Assembly: GCF_012971725.1 (NCBI RefSeq)
Contig: NZ_CP048833.1
Coordinates: 5,704,001 to 5,768,000 of the forward strand
Direction of reading: 5' to 3'
DNA length: 64,000 bases
DNA from: Pseudomonas multiresinivorans
GTDB lineage: Bacteria > Pseudomonadota > Gammaproteobacteria > Pseudomonadales > Pseudomonadaceae
In this document: piece by piece, positions 25,237-38,000 of the stretch
Layout: each line of letters opens with the position of its first letter
How positions within the stretch are numbered: the stretch's first letter is position 1
Notes under the pieces: model-generated
The model's input: only the letters and a program-made list of their open reading frames with translations
The model's database searches: none
What the model was told of the DNA's origin: nothing
Position numbers and translations under genes: made by a program

Positions 25237-27382
25237 TGATCTGCCCCTTCTTCAGTGCATCCATGACCACGTCCTTCGGACCGTCGGCGATGATGCGGCC
25301 CTTGTCGATGATCACCAGGCGGTCCACCAGGCTGAGCATGGAGGCGCGGTGGGTGACCAGCAGCAGTGTCTTCTCGCCCATGATCGATTGCAGGCGCTGT
25401 TTCAGGCGCTCCTCGCCGGCGTTGTCCATGGCGCTGGTGGGTTCGTCCAGCAGCAGGATCGGCGGGTCGAGCAGCAGCGCGCGGGCCAGGGCGACGTTCT
25501 GCCGCTGGCCGCCGGAGAGGTTGTGGCCACGCTCGCCGACCTGCAGCTCGTAGCCCTGCGGATGCAGGCGGACAAACTCGTTCACGCCGGTCAGCTCGGC
25601 CACTTCCAGCACGCGTTCGTCATCGATGTAGCGCGCGCCGCTGACCAGGTTGTCGCGCAGGGTGCCGCTGAACAGGCTGATGTCCTGCGGCACGTAGCCG
25701 ATGTTGTGGCGCAGCTCGCTGATGTCCAGTTGGCGCACGTCGGCGCCGTCCACCAGCAGGTTGCCGTTTTCGGGCTGGTGCAGGCCGACGATCAGCTTGG
25801 CCAGGGAGCTCTTGCCCGAGCCGCTGCGGCCGATGATGCCGACCTTCTCGCCGGCGCGAATCTGCAGGTTGATGCCGTGCAGCGCCGCGACCTGCTGGTT
25901 CGGATAAGCGAAGTCCAGGCCGCGCATCTCGATGCCGCCACGCAGCTGCGAGCGGGTCAGCGGACGTTCGTCGGCATTGCGCTCCTGCGGCAGCTCCATC
26001 ATCTGGTTGGTGGTGGCCATGGACAGGCGCGCCTGCTGGTAGCGCTGGATCAGCCCGGAGAGCTGGGTCAGCGGGCCGAGGGCGCGGCCGTTGAGCATGT
26101 AGCAGGCGATCAGGCCGCCCATGGAGAGGTCGCCGGCGATGATCAGGTAGACGCCGCCGATGATCATGACGACCCCGGCCAGCGCCTGGATCAGCACGGT
26201 GATGTTCATCGCCAGGGTCGACAGCAGCTTGACCCGCAGTTCCAGGCGGCTGAGGGTGCCGATGGTCTGCTCCCACAGGTACTGGCGCTCGCTCTCGGCG
26301 TTGTTGACCTTCACCGCGTCGAGGCTGGCGAGTGTCTCGATCAGGCTCGACTGGCGTTCGGCGGCCAGCGCCATGGTGCGGTTCATGGTCTCCACCAGTG
26401 GCTTCTGCAGCAGCCAGCCCAGGCCCGCGGCCAGCGGGAAGGCAACCAGCGGGACGAACACCAGCGGCCCGCCGATGATGCCGATCACCAGCAGGATCAG
26501 CAGGGTGAAGGGCATGTCGATCAAGGTGGTCAGCGTGAGCGAGTTGAGGAAGTCGCGCAGCGTCTGGAATTCGTGGATGTTCTGGGCGAACGAGCCGACC
26601 CGCGCCGGGCGGTACTTCATGCTCATGCCGACGATGCGCTCGAACAGCGTCGCCGAGATGATCAGGTCGGTCTTCTTGCCGGCCAGGTCCAGGCACAGGC
26701 CGCGCATGGTCTTGAGCAGCAGGTCGAACAGGTAGGCGCCGCTGATGCCGATGGCCAGCACCCAGAGGGTGGCGGCGGCCTGGTTGGGCACCACGCGGTC
26801 GTAGACGTTCATGACGAACAGTGGAGCGGCCAGGGCGATCAGGTTGATCAGCAGGCTCGCAGCGACGGCGTCGACGTAGAGCCAACGCGAACGCTTCAGG
26901 GTGTCGCGGAACCAGCTCTTGGCGCGCGGGATCAGCTCGCCGTGCTGCAGGTCGAACTTGTGCTGCGGCTGGGCGAAGAACGCCTGGCCGGCGTAGTCCT
27001 CGCTCAGCAGTTCGCGGGTGACGCGCACTTCACCGCCGTCGCTTTCCGACAGCAGCAGGCGCGCATCTCCATTGCTTTCCCAACCCAGCAGCACCGCGCA
27101 GCGCCCTTCGCGCAGCAGCAGCATCGCCGGCATGGCCAGCGCGGGAATCTGCTCCAGCTTGCGCTGCAGCAGGCGCCCCTGCAGGCCGGCGCGAGCTGCC
27201 GCACGGGGCAGCAGCTCGGCGGACAGGCGCTGCCCGGGCAGCGGCAGGCCGCTGGTGAGCATGGCTCGGCTGGCCGGCTTCTGGTGCAGCTGACAGAGCG
27301 TCAGCAGGCTGTCCAGCAGCGGGTCGTCGAGCAGACCGCGCGGATCGTGGCTTAGGGGTACTGCGCTGACTTCTTGATCCAC
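25226..27382 (-). CDS. lapB: Type I secretion ABC transporter LapB
   Basis: Inner-membrane ATPase of 718 residues that drives secretion of the adhesin. An N-terminal C39-peptidase-like domain (residues 1-140) is degenerate, as expected for transporters of RTX adhesins that keep no leader peptide. A six-helix ABC membrane domain (about 165-450) follows. The nucleotide domain has Walker A GRSGSGKSS from residue 518, the LSGGQ signature from 622, and Walker B ILLLDEPTSAMD near 642. The start lies 21 bases after the lapE stop and the end overlaps lapC. Confidence 0.95.
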   Translation of the reverse strand: MDQEVSAVPLSHDPRGLLDDPLLDSLLTLCQLHQKPASRAMLTSGLPLPGQRLSAELLPRAAARAGLQGRLLQRKLEQIPALAMPAMLLLREGRCAVLLGWESNGDARLLLSESDGGEVRVTRELLSEDYAGQAFFAQPQHKFDLQHGELIPRAKSWFRDTLKRSRWLYVDAVAASLLINLIALAAPLFVMNVYDRVVPNQAAATLWVLAIGISGAYLFDLLLKTMRGLCLDLAGKKTDLIISATLFERIVGMSMKYRPARVGSFAQNIHEFQTLRDFLNSLTLTTLIDMPFTLLILLVIGIIGGPLVFVPLVAFPLAAGLGWLLQKPLVETMNRTMALAAERQSSLIETLASLDAVKVNNAESERQYLWEQTIGTLSRLELRVKLLSTLAMNITVLIQALAGVVMIIGGVYLIIAGDLSMGGLIACYMLNGRALGPLTQLSGLIQRYQQARLSMATTNQMMELPQERNADERPLTRSQLRGGIEMRGLDFAYPNQQVAALHGINLQIRAGEKVGIIGRSGSGKSSLAKLIVGLHQPENGNLLVDGADVRQLDISELRHNIGYVPQDISLFSGTLRDNLVSGARYIDDERVLEVAELTGVNEFVRLHPQGYELQVGERGHNLSGGQRQNVALARALLLDPPILLLDEPTSAMDNAGEERLKQRLQSIMGEKTLLLVTHRASMLSLVDRLVIIDKGRIIADGPKDVVMDALKKGQISVA

Positions 27383-27403
27383 GCGGATGCTCTCTCGGGC
27401 AGG

Positions 27404-28753
27404 TTAGTTGAGGCCGGGCAGCTGGACTCGCGGCTTGATGTCTTCGGAAGCCACCGCAGCCATCGGTGCTACCACGCCCTGGCTCTTGAGCAGTTCGCCC
27501 AGGGTCGCCTTGATGCGGTACTGGGTGAACAGCTCGGTGTACTTCAGGTCGACCAGACGGCGCGAAGCGTTGAACAGTTCGTTCTCGCTGTCCAGCAGAT
27601 CGAGCAGGGTGCGCTCGCCGATGGTGAACTGCTTCTGGTACGCCTCGCGCACGCGGGTGCTGTAGTCCACGTACTGGCGGGCGATCGGCAGCTGGTCGCG
27701 GGCGTTGCCAAGGGCGTTCCAGGACAATCCAAGTTCCTCGTTCAACTGACGCAGGGCGTTGTTGCGGATATCCAGGGCCTGGTTCGCCTCGTACGACTTG
27801 GCTTCCAGCTCGGCCTTGTTGCTGCCACCGGCGAACAGGTTGTAGCGCATGCGCAGCATGGCCTGCCATTCGTTGTTGTGGCCTTCTTCTCCGTCGAGGT
27901 TGTTATCGGCACCGCGGGAAAGTTCTGCATCGAATCTCGGATAGAAGGTCGATTTCGCCGCGTCGTACTGCTTCTCGGCGGCGGCCACGTCGGATTCCGC
28001 GGAGCGCAGGATCGGGCTGTTCTCCACCAGCTGGCGACGGGCGGCCTGCAGATCTTCCGGCAGTTGGCCGGCAAGACCGGTCGGGTCGCTCAGGTCCACC
28101 GGGTCGCTGCCCACCACGCTGTAGTAGTTGGTGCGGGCGTCGGCCAGGTTGGTCTTCTCGGTCATCAGGTTGTTCTGTGCCTGGGCCAGGCGCGCCTCGG
28201 CCTGGTCCTGGTCGGCGAGGCGGCCAACGCCGCGGGCGCTGCGCAGGCTGATCTGGTCGTAGACGCGCTGGTGGTTCTTCAGGTTTTCCTCGGCCAGACG
28301 AACCATTTCCTGACGGCGCAGCACATCGGTGTAGACCTGGGCGACGTCCAGCGCGGTGCGCTCGGAAGTTCCCAGCAATGCGTAGGCGCGGGAGTTCACG
28401 TTGGCCTGCTGGCGGCCGACTTCGCTGGAGGTGGCGAAGCCATCGAACACCATCTGGCGCAGGGCAAGGTTGGATTCGCCCCGGTTCAGGGTTTCCCAGT
28501 GGTCGCCTTGGCCACGGGTGGTGGTGTTGTCGGAGCCTTCACGACCGTAACCGGCGGTCAGGTCGACGGACGGCAGGTAGCCACCCTTCGCCGCACGCAG
28601 CTGCTTGTCCGCGGCGAGGCGGGAGTTCACCCCGGCCTGGATTTCCGGGTGGTACTCCAGGGCCTTCTGCATGGCCTGATTGAGCGAGTCGGCGTGGGCG
28701 GGCAGGACAAATGAAAGGGCGAAGGGCACTACAGCAGCGAATCGCATACGCAT
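27404..28753 (-). CDS. lapE: Type I secretion outer-membrane protein LapE (TolC family)
   Basis: TolC-family outer-membrane channel of 449 residues. A signal peptide (FAAVVPFALSFVLPAHA) precedes SLNQAMQKALEYHPEIQAG, the characteristic first helix region. Two repeats of long coiled-coil helices and beta-strands follow, with the FIGERTLLDLLDSENELFNA-type segment near residue 380 (here FTIGERTLLDLLDSENELF). The start at 28753 (MRMRFAAVV) was preferred to a longer frame at 28804. In Lap systems this channel also retains the adhesin at the cell surface by trapping its N-terminal retention module. Confidence 0.93.
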   Translation of the reverse strand: MRMRFAAVVPFALSFVLPAHADSLNQAMQKALEYHPEIQAGVNSRLAADKQLRAAKGGYLPSVDLTAGYGREGSDNTTTRGQGDHWETLNRGESNLALRQMVFDGFATSSEVGRQQANVNSRAYALLGTSERTALDVAQVYTDVLRRQEMVRLAEENLKNHQRVYDQISLRSARGVGRLADQDQAEARLAQAQNNLMTEKTNLADARTNYYSVVGSDPVDLSDPTGLAGQLPEDLQAARRQLVENSPILRSAESDVAAAEKQYDAAKSTFYPRFDAELSRGADNNLDGEEGHNNEWQAMLRMRYNLFAGGSNKAELEAKSYEANQALDIRNNALRQLNEELGLSWNALGNARDQLPIARQYVDYSTRVREAYQKQFTIGERTLLDLLDSENELFNASRRLVDLKYTELFTQYRIKATLGELLKSQGVVAPMAAVASEDIKPRVQLPGLN

Positions 28754-28849
28754 GAGGAAAACATCCTTATCAATGGGATAGCCGCAGCGATTCGATTGCC
28801 GCAAATAGCGTCAAAAGACCGGCGAATGCGCTGCAAGGAAGCATCGAAA

Positions 28850-28869
28850 AGCGTGATGTATTTCACGCT
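28850..28869. promoter_or_regulatory. Inverted repeat in the lapE-lapA region
   Basis: Arms agcgtga and tcacgct with a six-base spacer, followed on the plus strand by aaattttttta. It could be an operator near the lapE promoter or a terminator-like stem. It is about 100 bases upstream of lapE. Confidence 0.4.
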
Positions 28870-28941
28870 AAATTTTTTTACGCGAGCATCCGATATCAAA
28901 GTGACATCGATTTGCCAATTGTTTAGGATGGCAATCGAATG

Positions 28942-28955
28942 GTCAATACATTGGC
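28942..28955 (+). promoter_or_regulatory. FleQ-like box upstream of lapA
   Basis: GTCAATACATTGGC matches the published FleQ consensus GTCaNTAAAtTGAC at all but two of the thirteen defined positions. It lies 137 bases before the lapA ATG. FleQ with c-di-GMP is known to regulate lapA in P. putida and P. fluorescens. Assignment here is by pattern and position. Confidence 0.55.
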
Positions 28956-29091
28956 ATATACGTAATTTCCATCCGCTATAAGCCATGTTTTTGACGCCAA
29001 ACTTTTTGCTCTTACAGACAAGGGAATGCCCCTGGCGCCGACCTCCATGCGGCCCGGTCGGCAACCAGGCAAGCCTCACCAGGAGAAGTGC

Positions 29092-32000
29092 ATGAGCAGC
29101 GTCGTCGCCGTCGTGAAAAGCATCATCGGCCAAGTGATTGCGGTATCCCCCGAGGGCGTCCAGCGCGTCCTGGTCGAAGGTGACCGCATCTACCAGGGCG
29201 AACAGCTGCTCACCGGCGCCGCAGGAGCGGTGACGCTCGACGTCGGCAAGGGCAAGCTGGTGGACCTGGGCCGCGACAGCCAGTGGAGCAGCGCCGACCT
29301 GCCGCAGGCCGAGACGCACCACGCAGCCGCGCAGCCGGCCAACGCTCCAAGCACCGAGGACCTGCAGAAGGCCATCGCCGCCGGCCTCGACCCGACCCAG
29401 GCCCTTGCCCCCACCGCGGCGGGCCCCAGTGCCGCTCCGTCGGCAGGTGGCAATGGCGGCGTCGGCGGCGGTCACAGCTTCGTGATGCTCGATGCCACTG
29501 CCGGGCACGTCGACCCGAACATCGGCTACACCACCGCCGGCCTGGACAACGGTGGCTCCTCCGGCGACGAGCGCCAGGGCGACCTGCCGCCCAACCTCGC
29601 GCCCGAGTTCAGCGAAGGCAGCAACGGCGTGCTGAACCTCACCACCGCCGAGGACACCCTGCTCACGGGCACCTTTGCCGCCCGCGATCCGAATGGCGAC
29701 ACCATCAGCTACAGCGTCGGCCAGGCCCCGGGCAATGGCCTGCTGGTGCTCAATCCCAACGGCACCTGGCAGTACAACCCGAACGGCGACTACAACGGCG
29801 CCGACAGTTTCACCGTGATCGTCACCGACGCCCGTGGCGCTACCAGCACCCTGGTGGTGAACGTCGGCATCACCCCGGTGAACGACGCTCCGGTGGCTAC
29901 TGGCACCTATACCAGCACCGTCACCGACACCGCCGCCAATGACAGCTTCGCCGACATCAAGGGTCAACTGACCGCCACCGACGTCGACGACACCAACCTG
30001 ACCTGGAGCGGCAGCGCCAAGGGCGCCTACGGTGAACTCACCGTCAACGCCGACGGCAGCTACACCTATGTGGTCGACGCCAATGCGGTGAACGCCCTGC
30101 CCCTGGGGCAGAACCCGAGCGAAAGCTTCACCGTCACCGTGACCGACCCGTCCGGCGCTACCGACACCCGCGTCATCACCATCAACGTGCAGGGCGCCAA
30201 CGACACGCCGGTCGCCCAGGATGGCCAGGCCAGCGTCACCGAGGACAGCGTGACCGGCGGCCAACTGGTCGCCACCGACCGAGACACCGGCAGCACCCTC
30301 ACCTTCACCACCAACGGCAACCCGCCGGCGGGCTTCACCCTGAAGCCGGACGGCAGCTGGACCTTCGATGGCAAGAACCCGGCCTACCAGCACCTGGCCG
30401 AGGGCGAGACCCAGGTGGTGCAGGTGCCCTACACCGTCACCGACGAGCACGGCGCCACCAGCACCGCCACGCTTACCGTGACCCTGACCGGCACCAACGA
30501 CGCGCCGGTCGCCCTGCCGGGCGCTGCCACCACCGAAGAGAACACCGTGCTCAACGGCCAGGTTCCGGCTGCCAGCGACGTGGACGGCAGCGTCACCGGC
30601 TACCAGCTGGCCACTGGCGTCGGCCAGGGCAACGGCAGCCTGAGCTTCAATCCGGACGGCAGCTACAGCTTCAATCCCGGCAAGGACTTCGACAGCCTCG
30701 CCCAGGGCGAGACCCGTGACGTCACCTTCACCTACCAGGCGAAAGACAACAACGGCGCGCTGAGCGACCCGCAGACCATCACCATCACAGTCACCGGCAC
30801 CAACGACGCGCCGGTCGCCCAGCCGGGCACCGCCACCACCGAGGAGAACACCGTTCTCAACGGCCAGGTTCCGGCCGCCAGCGACGTGGACGGCAGCGTC
30901 AGCGGCTACCAGCTGACCACTGGCGTCGGCCAGGGCAACGGCAGCCTGAGCTTCAATCCGGACGGCAGCTACAGCTTCAACCCCGGCAAGGACTTCGACA
31001 GCCTCGCCGAGGGCGAGACCCGCGACGTGACCTTCACCTACCAGGCGAAGGACAACAACGGCGCGCTGAGCGACCCGCAGACCATCACCATTACCGTCAC
31101 CGGCACCAACGACGCGGCGGTGATCACCGGGCAGACCAGCGGCAGCGCCGATGAAACCGACGCCCCGCTGACCCTCGGCGGCAAGCTCGATGTCACCGAC
31201 GTCGACAGCCCGGCCACATTCCAGGCCCAGAACAACGTCGCCGGCCTGCACGGCACCTTCAACCTCGGCACCGACGGCACCTGGACCTACACCGCCAACA
31301 GCGCCTACAACGAGCTGGGTGTCGGTGACAAGCTCACCGACAGCTTCACCGTGAAGGCCGCCGACGGCACCAGCACCACCGTGACTGTCACCATCAACGG
31401 CACCAACGATGCACCGGTGGCCAGCGCCACCAGCGGCGCCGTGAAGGAAGACGCGCAGATCAGCGGCCAGCTCGCCGCCACCGACGCCGACGATGGCGCC
31501 AAGCTCACCTACACCCTCGACAAGACCGCACCGGCCGGCTTCAGCGTCGACGCCGACGGCAAGTGGTCCTTCGATGCCAGCGTCAGCGAATACCAGCACC
31601 TGAAAGCCGGTGCCACCCAGACCATCCAGGTGCCGTTCACCGTCACCGATGAGCACGGCGCCACCAGCTCCAGCAGCCTGACCATCACCATCACCGGCAC
31701 CAACGATGCGCCGGTGGCCCAGGCTGCCAGCGCAGCGGGCACTGAAGACAAGCTCAGCTTCGGCAAACTGGTCGCCACCGACGTGGACGACGGCGCCAAG
31801 CTCAGCTTCAGCCTCAACGACAAGGCGCCGGCCGGCTTCACCCTGCTCAAGGACGGCACCTGGGCCTTCAACGGCCTGAACCCGGCCTACCAGAGCCTCG
31901 CCGCCGGCGAGACCAAGGTCCTGTCGATCGACTACACCGTCACCGACGAACACGGCGCCACCAGCACCAACACCCTGACGCTCACCGTCACCGGCACCAA

Positions 32001-35000
32001 CGACACGCCGATCGCCCTGCCCTCGCTGACCTTCGTCCGCGAAGACGCGCAGATCAGCGGCGAGCTCAAGGCCATCGACGTCGACAACGGCGCCCAGCTG
32101 ACCTTCAGCCTGAACCAGGCCGCCCCGGCGGGCCTGACCCTGGGCAGCGACGGCAAGTGGAGCTTCGACGCCAGCGATGCCGCCTACCAGCACCTGAAAG
32201 CCGGTGCGGTGCAGGTCATCAACGTGCCCTACACCGTCACCGACGAGCATGGCGCGAGCACCCAGAGTTCCCTGGTGATCACCGTCACCGGCACCAACGA
32301 TGCTCCGCGCGCTGATGCCGCCACCGCTGCGGCAGTGGAAGACCAGGTCAGCAAGGGCCAGCTCACCGCCACCGACGTGGACGATGGCGCCAAGCTGAGC
32401 TTCAGCGTCTCCGGCAACCCGCCGGCCGGCTTCACCCTGAAGACCGACGGCAGCTGGACCTTCGATGGCAAGAACCCGGCCTACCAGTCCCTCGCCGAAG
32501 GCGAGACCAAGGACATCGTGGTCAAGTACATCGTCACCGACGAGCACGGTGCGACCGATACCCAGACCCTGACCATTACCGTCACCGGGACCAACGACGC
32601 GCCTGTCGCCTACGCCGATACCGCCACCACCGAAGAGAACACCGTTCTCAACGGCCAGGTTCCGGCCGCCAGCGACGTAGACGGCACCATCGCCAGCTAC
32701 CAACTGACCACCGACGTCGGCAGCCACAACGGCAGCCTGACCTTCAACCCGGATGGCAGCTACAGCTTCAACCCTGGCAAGGACTTCGACAGCCTCGCCG
32801 ATGGCCAGTCCCGCGACGTCACCTTCACCTACCAGGCGAAGGACAACAATGGCGCGCTGAGCGACCCGCAAACCATCACCATCACCGTCACCGGCAGCAA
32901 CGATGCACCGGTCGCCAGCGCCACCAGCGGCGCCGTGAAGGAAGATGCGCAGATCAGTGGCCAGCTCGCCGCCACCGACGCCGACGATGGCGCCAAGCTC
33001 ACCTACACCCTCGACAAGACTGCCCCGGCCGGCTTCAGCGTCGACGCCGACGGCAAGTGGTCCTTCGATGCCAGCGTCAGCGAATACCAGCACCTGAAAG
33101 CCGGTGCCACCCAGACCATCCAGGTGCCGTTCACCGTCACCGATGAGCACGGCGCCACCAGCTCCAGCAGCCTGACCTTCACCATCACCGGCACCAACGA
33201 TGCGCCGGTGGCCCAGGCTGCCAGCGCAGCGGGCACTGAAGACAAGCTCAGTTTCGGCAAACTGGTCGCCACCGACGTGGACGACGGCGCCAAGCTCAGC
33301 TTCAGCCTCAACGACAAGGCACCGGCCGGCTTCACCCTGCTCAAGGACGGCACCTGGGCCTTCAACGGCCTGAACCCGGCCTACCAGAGCCTCGCCGCCG
33401 GCGAGACCAAGGTCCTGTCGATCGACTACACCGTCACCGACGAACACGGCGCCACCAGCACCAACACCCTGACCCTGACCGTCACCGGCACCAACGACAC
33501 GCCGATCGCCCTGCCCTCGCTGACCTTCGTCCGCGAAGACGCGCAGATCAGCGGCGAGCTCAAGGCCATCGACGTCGACAACGGCGCCCAGCTGACCTTC
33601 AGCCTGAACCAGGCCGCCCCGGCGGGCCTGACCCTGGGCAGCGACGGCAAGTGGAGCTTCGACGCCAGCGATGCCGCCTACCAGCACCTGAAAGCCGGTG
33701 CGGTACAGATCATCAACGTGCCCTACACCGTCACCGATGAGCATGGCGCGAGCACCCAGAGTTCCCTGGTGATCACCGTCACCGGCACCAACGATGCTCC
33801 GCGCGCTGATGCCGCCACCGCTGCGGCAGTGGAAGACCAGGTCAGCAAGGGCCAGCTCACCGCCACCGACGTGGACGATGGCGCCAAGCTGAGCTTCAGC
33901 GTCTCCGGCAACCCGCCGGCCGGCTTCACCCTGAAGACCGACGGCAGCTGGACCTTCGATGGCAAGAACCCGGCCTACCAGTCCCTCGCCGAAGGCGAGA
34001 CCAAGGACATCGTGGTCAAGTACATCGTCACCGACGAGCACGGTGCGACCGATACCCAGACCCTGACCATTACCGTCACCGGGACCAACGACCCGGCCGT
34101 CATCGGCGGCGTGGCCAGCGTGAGCGTCAATGAGACCGATGCACCGATCACCACCGGCGGCCAACTGACTGTCACCGACGTCGACGGCGCGGCCAGCTTC
34201 CAGGCGCAGAGCAACGTTGCCGGCCAGCACGGCACCTTCAACCTCGGCACCGACGGCACCTGGACCTATACCGCCAACAGCGCCTACAACGAGCTGGGTG
34301 TCGGTGACAAGCTCACCGACACCTTCACCGTGAAGGCCGCCGACGGCACCAGCAGCACCGTGACCGTCACCATCAACGGCACCAATGATGCCCCGATCGC
34401 CTCGGCCGACGTCGCCAGCACCGAAGAGAACACCGTGCTCAATGGCCAGGTTCCGGCCGCCACCGATGTCGACGGCACTGTCGCCAGCTACCAGCTGGCC
34501 ACCGACGTGGCACAAGGCAAAGGTACGCTGACCTTCAATGCCAACGGCAGCTACACCTTCAATCCGGGTACCGCCTTCGACCACCTGGCCGCAGGCGCCA
34601 GCGAGAACGTCACCTTCACCTACCAGGCGAAGGACAACAACGGCGCGCTGAGCGACCCGCAGACCATCACCATTACCGTGACCGGCACCAACGACAAGCC
34701 GGTGGCCTTCGCCGATGCCCAGACCACCGAGGAGAACACCGTTCTCGATGGTCAGGTTCCGGTCGCCACCGATGTCGATGGCACCATCGCGGGTTATCAA
34801 CTGGCCACCGACGTGGCACAGGGCAAAGGTTCGCTGACCTTCAACAGCGATGGCAGCTACACCTTCAATCCGGGCAGCGACTTCGACCACCTGGCCGCTG
34901 GCCAGAGCGAGAACGTCACCTTCACCTACCAGGCGAAGGACAACAACGGCGCGCTGAGCGACCCGCAGACCATCACCATTACCGTCACCGGCAGCAATGA

Positions 35001-38000
35001 CGCGGCGGTGATCACCGGCCAGACCAGCGGCAGCGCCAACGAAACCGACGCCCCGGTCACCCTCGGCGGCAAGCTCGATGTCACCGACGTCGACGGCCCG
35101 GCCAGCTTCCAGGCACAGAGCAACGTCGCCGGCCTGCACGGCACCTTCAACCTCGGCACCGATGGCAGTTGGACCTATACCGCCAACAGCGCCTACAACG
35201 AGCTGGGTGTCGGCGACAAGCTCACCGACACCTTCACCGTGAAGGCCGCCGACGGCACCAGCAGCACCGTGACCGTGACCATCAACGGTACCAACGATGC
35301 CCCGGTCGCCTCGGCCGACGTCGCCAGCACCGAAGAGAACACCGTGCTCAACGGTCAGGTTCCGGCCGCCACCGATGTCGACGGCACCGTCGTCAGCTAC
35401 CAGCTGGCCACCGACGTGGCGCAAGGCAAAGGCACGCTGACCTTCAATGCCAACGGCAGCTACACCTTCAATCCGGGTACCGCCTTCGACCACCTGGCCG
35501 CTGGCGCCAGCGAGAACGTCACCTTCACCTACCAGGCGAAGGACAACAACGGCGCCCTGAGCGACCCGCAGACCATCACCATCACCGTCACCGGTACCAA
35601 CGACAAGCCGGTGGCCTTCGCCGATGCCCAGACCACCGAGGAGAACACCGTTCTCGATGGTCAGGTTCCGGTCGCCACCGATGTCGATGGCACCATCGCG
35701 GGTTATCAACTGGCCACCGACGTGGCACAGGGCAAAGGCTCGCTGACCTTCAACACCGATGGCAGCTACACCTTCAATCCGGGCAGTGACTTCGACCACC
35801 TGGCCGCCGGCCAGAGCGAGAACGTCACCTTCACCTACCAGGCGAAGGACAACAACGGCGCGCTGAGCGACCCGCAGACCATCACTATTACCGTCACCGG
35901 CACCAATGATGCGGCGGTGATCACCGGCCAGACCAGCGGCAGCGCCAACGAAACCGACGCTCCGGTCACCCTCGGCGGCAAACTCGATGTCACCGACGTC
36001 GACGGCCCGGCCAGCTTCCAGGCGCAGAGCAACGTCGCCGGCCTGCACGGCACCTTCAACCTCGGCACCGACGGCACCTGGACCTACGTCGCCAACTCGG
36101 CCTTCAACGAACTGAAAGTCGGCGATCAACTCACCGACACCTTCACCGTGAAGGCTGCCGACGGCACCAGCACCAGCGTGACCGTGACCATCAACGGCAC
36201 CAACGACAAGCCGGTGGCCTACGCCGATACCCAGACCACCGAAGAGAACACCGTTCTCCACGGCCAGGTCCCGGTCGCCACCGATGTCGACGGCACCGTC
36301 GTCCGCTACGAGGTGGTCAATAATCTCGCTCAGGGCAAGGGCACCCTGGCCTTCAACGAGGACGGCAGCTACACCTTCAACCCGGGCACCGCCTTCGACC
36401 ACCTGGCCGCCGGCCAGAGCGAGAACGTCACCTTCACCTACCAGGCGAAGGACAACAACGGTGCCGTGAGCGGTCCGCAGACCATCACCATCACCGTTAC
36501 CGGCAGCAACGACGCCGCCGTCATCAGCGGTGTCAGCTCGCGCGACGTGAATGAAACCGACGCGCCGATCAGCACCGGTGGCAAGCTGAACATCACCGAC
36601 GTCGACGGCCCGGCCAGCTTCCAGGCACAGAGCAACGTCGCCGGCAAGTACGGCACCTTCAATCTCGGTACCGACGGCAACTGGACCTACGTCGCCAGCA
36701 GCGCCTACAACGAGCTGAAGCAGGGCCAGACCCTGACCGACACCTTCACCGTCAAGGCCGCCGATGGCACCAGCGCCACGGTGACCGTGAACATTGTCGG
36801 TACCAACGACAAACCGGTGGCCTTCGGCGATACCGTCACCACCGACGAAAACGCCGTGCTGAACGGCCATGTACCGGCTGCGACCGACATCGACGGCACC
36901 ATCGCGAGCTACCAGCTGGCCACCGACGTGGCGCAAGGCAAAGGCACGCTGACCTTCAATGCCAACGGCAGCTACAGCTTCAATCCGGGTACCGCCTTCG
37001 ACCACCTGGCCGCAGGCGCCAGCGAGAACGTCACCTTCACCTACCAGGCGAAGGACAACAACGGCGCGCTGAGCGACCCGCAGACCATCACCATCACCGT
37101 CACCGGCACCAACGACAAGCCGGTCGCCTACGCCGACACCCAGACCACCGAAGAGAACACCGTTCTCCACGGCCAGGTTCCGGTTGCCACCGACGTCGAC
37201 GGCACCATCGCGGGTTATCAGCTGGCCACCGACGTGGCACAGGGCAAAGGTTCGCTGACCTTCAACACCGATGGCAGCTACACCTTCACCCCAGGTACAG
37301 CCTTCGACCACCTGGCCGCCGGCCAGAGCGAGAACGTCACCTTCACCTACCAGGCGAAGGACAACAACGGCGCGCTGAGCGATCCGCAGACCATCACCAT
37401 CACCGTCACCGGTACCAACGACAACCCGGTTGCCGTGCCGGACACCGCGCACACCAACGAAGACACCGCGATCCGCATCGACGTGCTGGGCAACGACACC
37501 GATGCCGAACACGACGCCCTGATCGTCACCGGCGCCAGCGCCGGCAACGGCACCGTGGTGATCAACCAGGACGGTAGCCTGAGCTACACGCCGAAGGAGA
37601 ACTTCAGCGGCTCCGACACCATCACCTACACCATCAGCGATGGCAAAGGCGGCACGTCCACCTCCACCGTGGCGGTGAGCATCGAGGCCGTGGCGGACAA
37701 GCCGAACCTGAGCCTGGACGGCAGCAGCAGCCACCCGAAAGCCACCGGCCTGACCGTGGACACCTGGACCGGCCTGGCCCTGGGCAATGGCGGCAACGGC
37801 GCATCGCCGGCCGACCTGCAGGCGAAGATCGATGCAGCCGGCACCCCGACCACCCACGGCTCCACCGACAGTGTGCGCAACACCGACGTCACCGCCGGCA
37901 CCGCCACCAAGGTCAGCGGCCTGATCTTCCTCGAAGCCGGCCATACCTACACCTTCACCGGCGTGGGCGATGACAGCGTGCGCCTGGTGATCGGCGGCAG

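Larger units (their letters stand above)
28754..29091. other. AT-rich divergent promoter region lapE/lapA
   Basis: This 338-base gap is much more AT-rich than its surroundings. It separates the divergent lapEBC operon and lapA. It contains a seven-base-arm inverted repeat at 28850-28869 and a FleQ-like box at 28942-28955. Candidate promoter hexamers exist (TTGACG at 28991, TATAAG at 28977), but no pair has good spacing, so no promoter is assigned. No small gene was convincing. Confidence 0.6.

Noticed and set aside
29092..37416. A possible CRISPR-like or satellite repeat array because of the regular spacing
   Set aside because: The periodicity is about 297-309 bases, in frame, with coding constraint. 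There are no short repeats separated by unique spacers.
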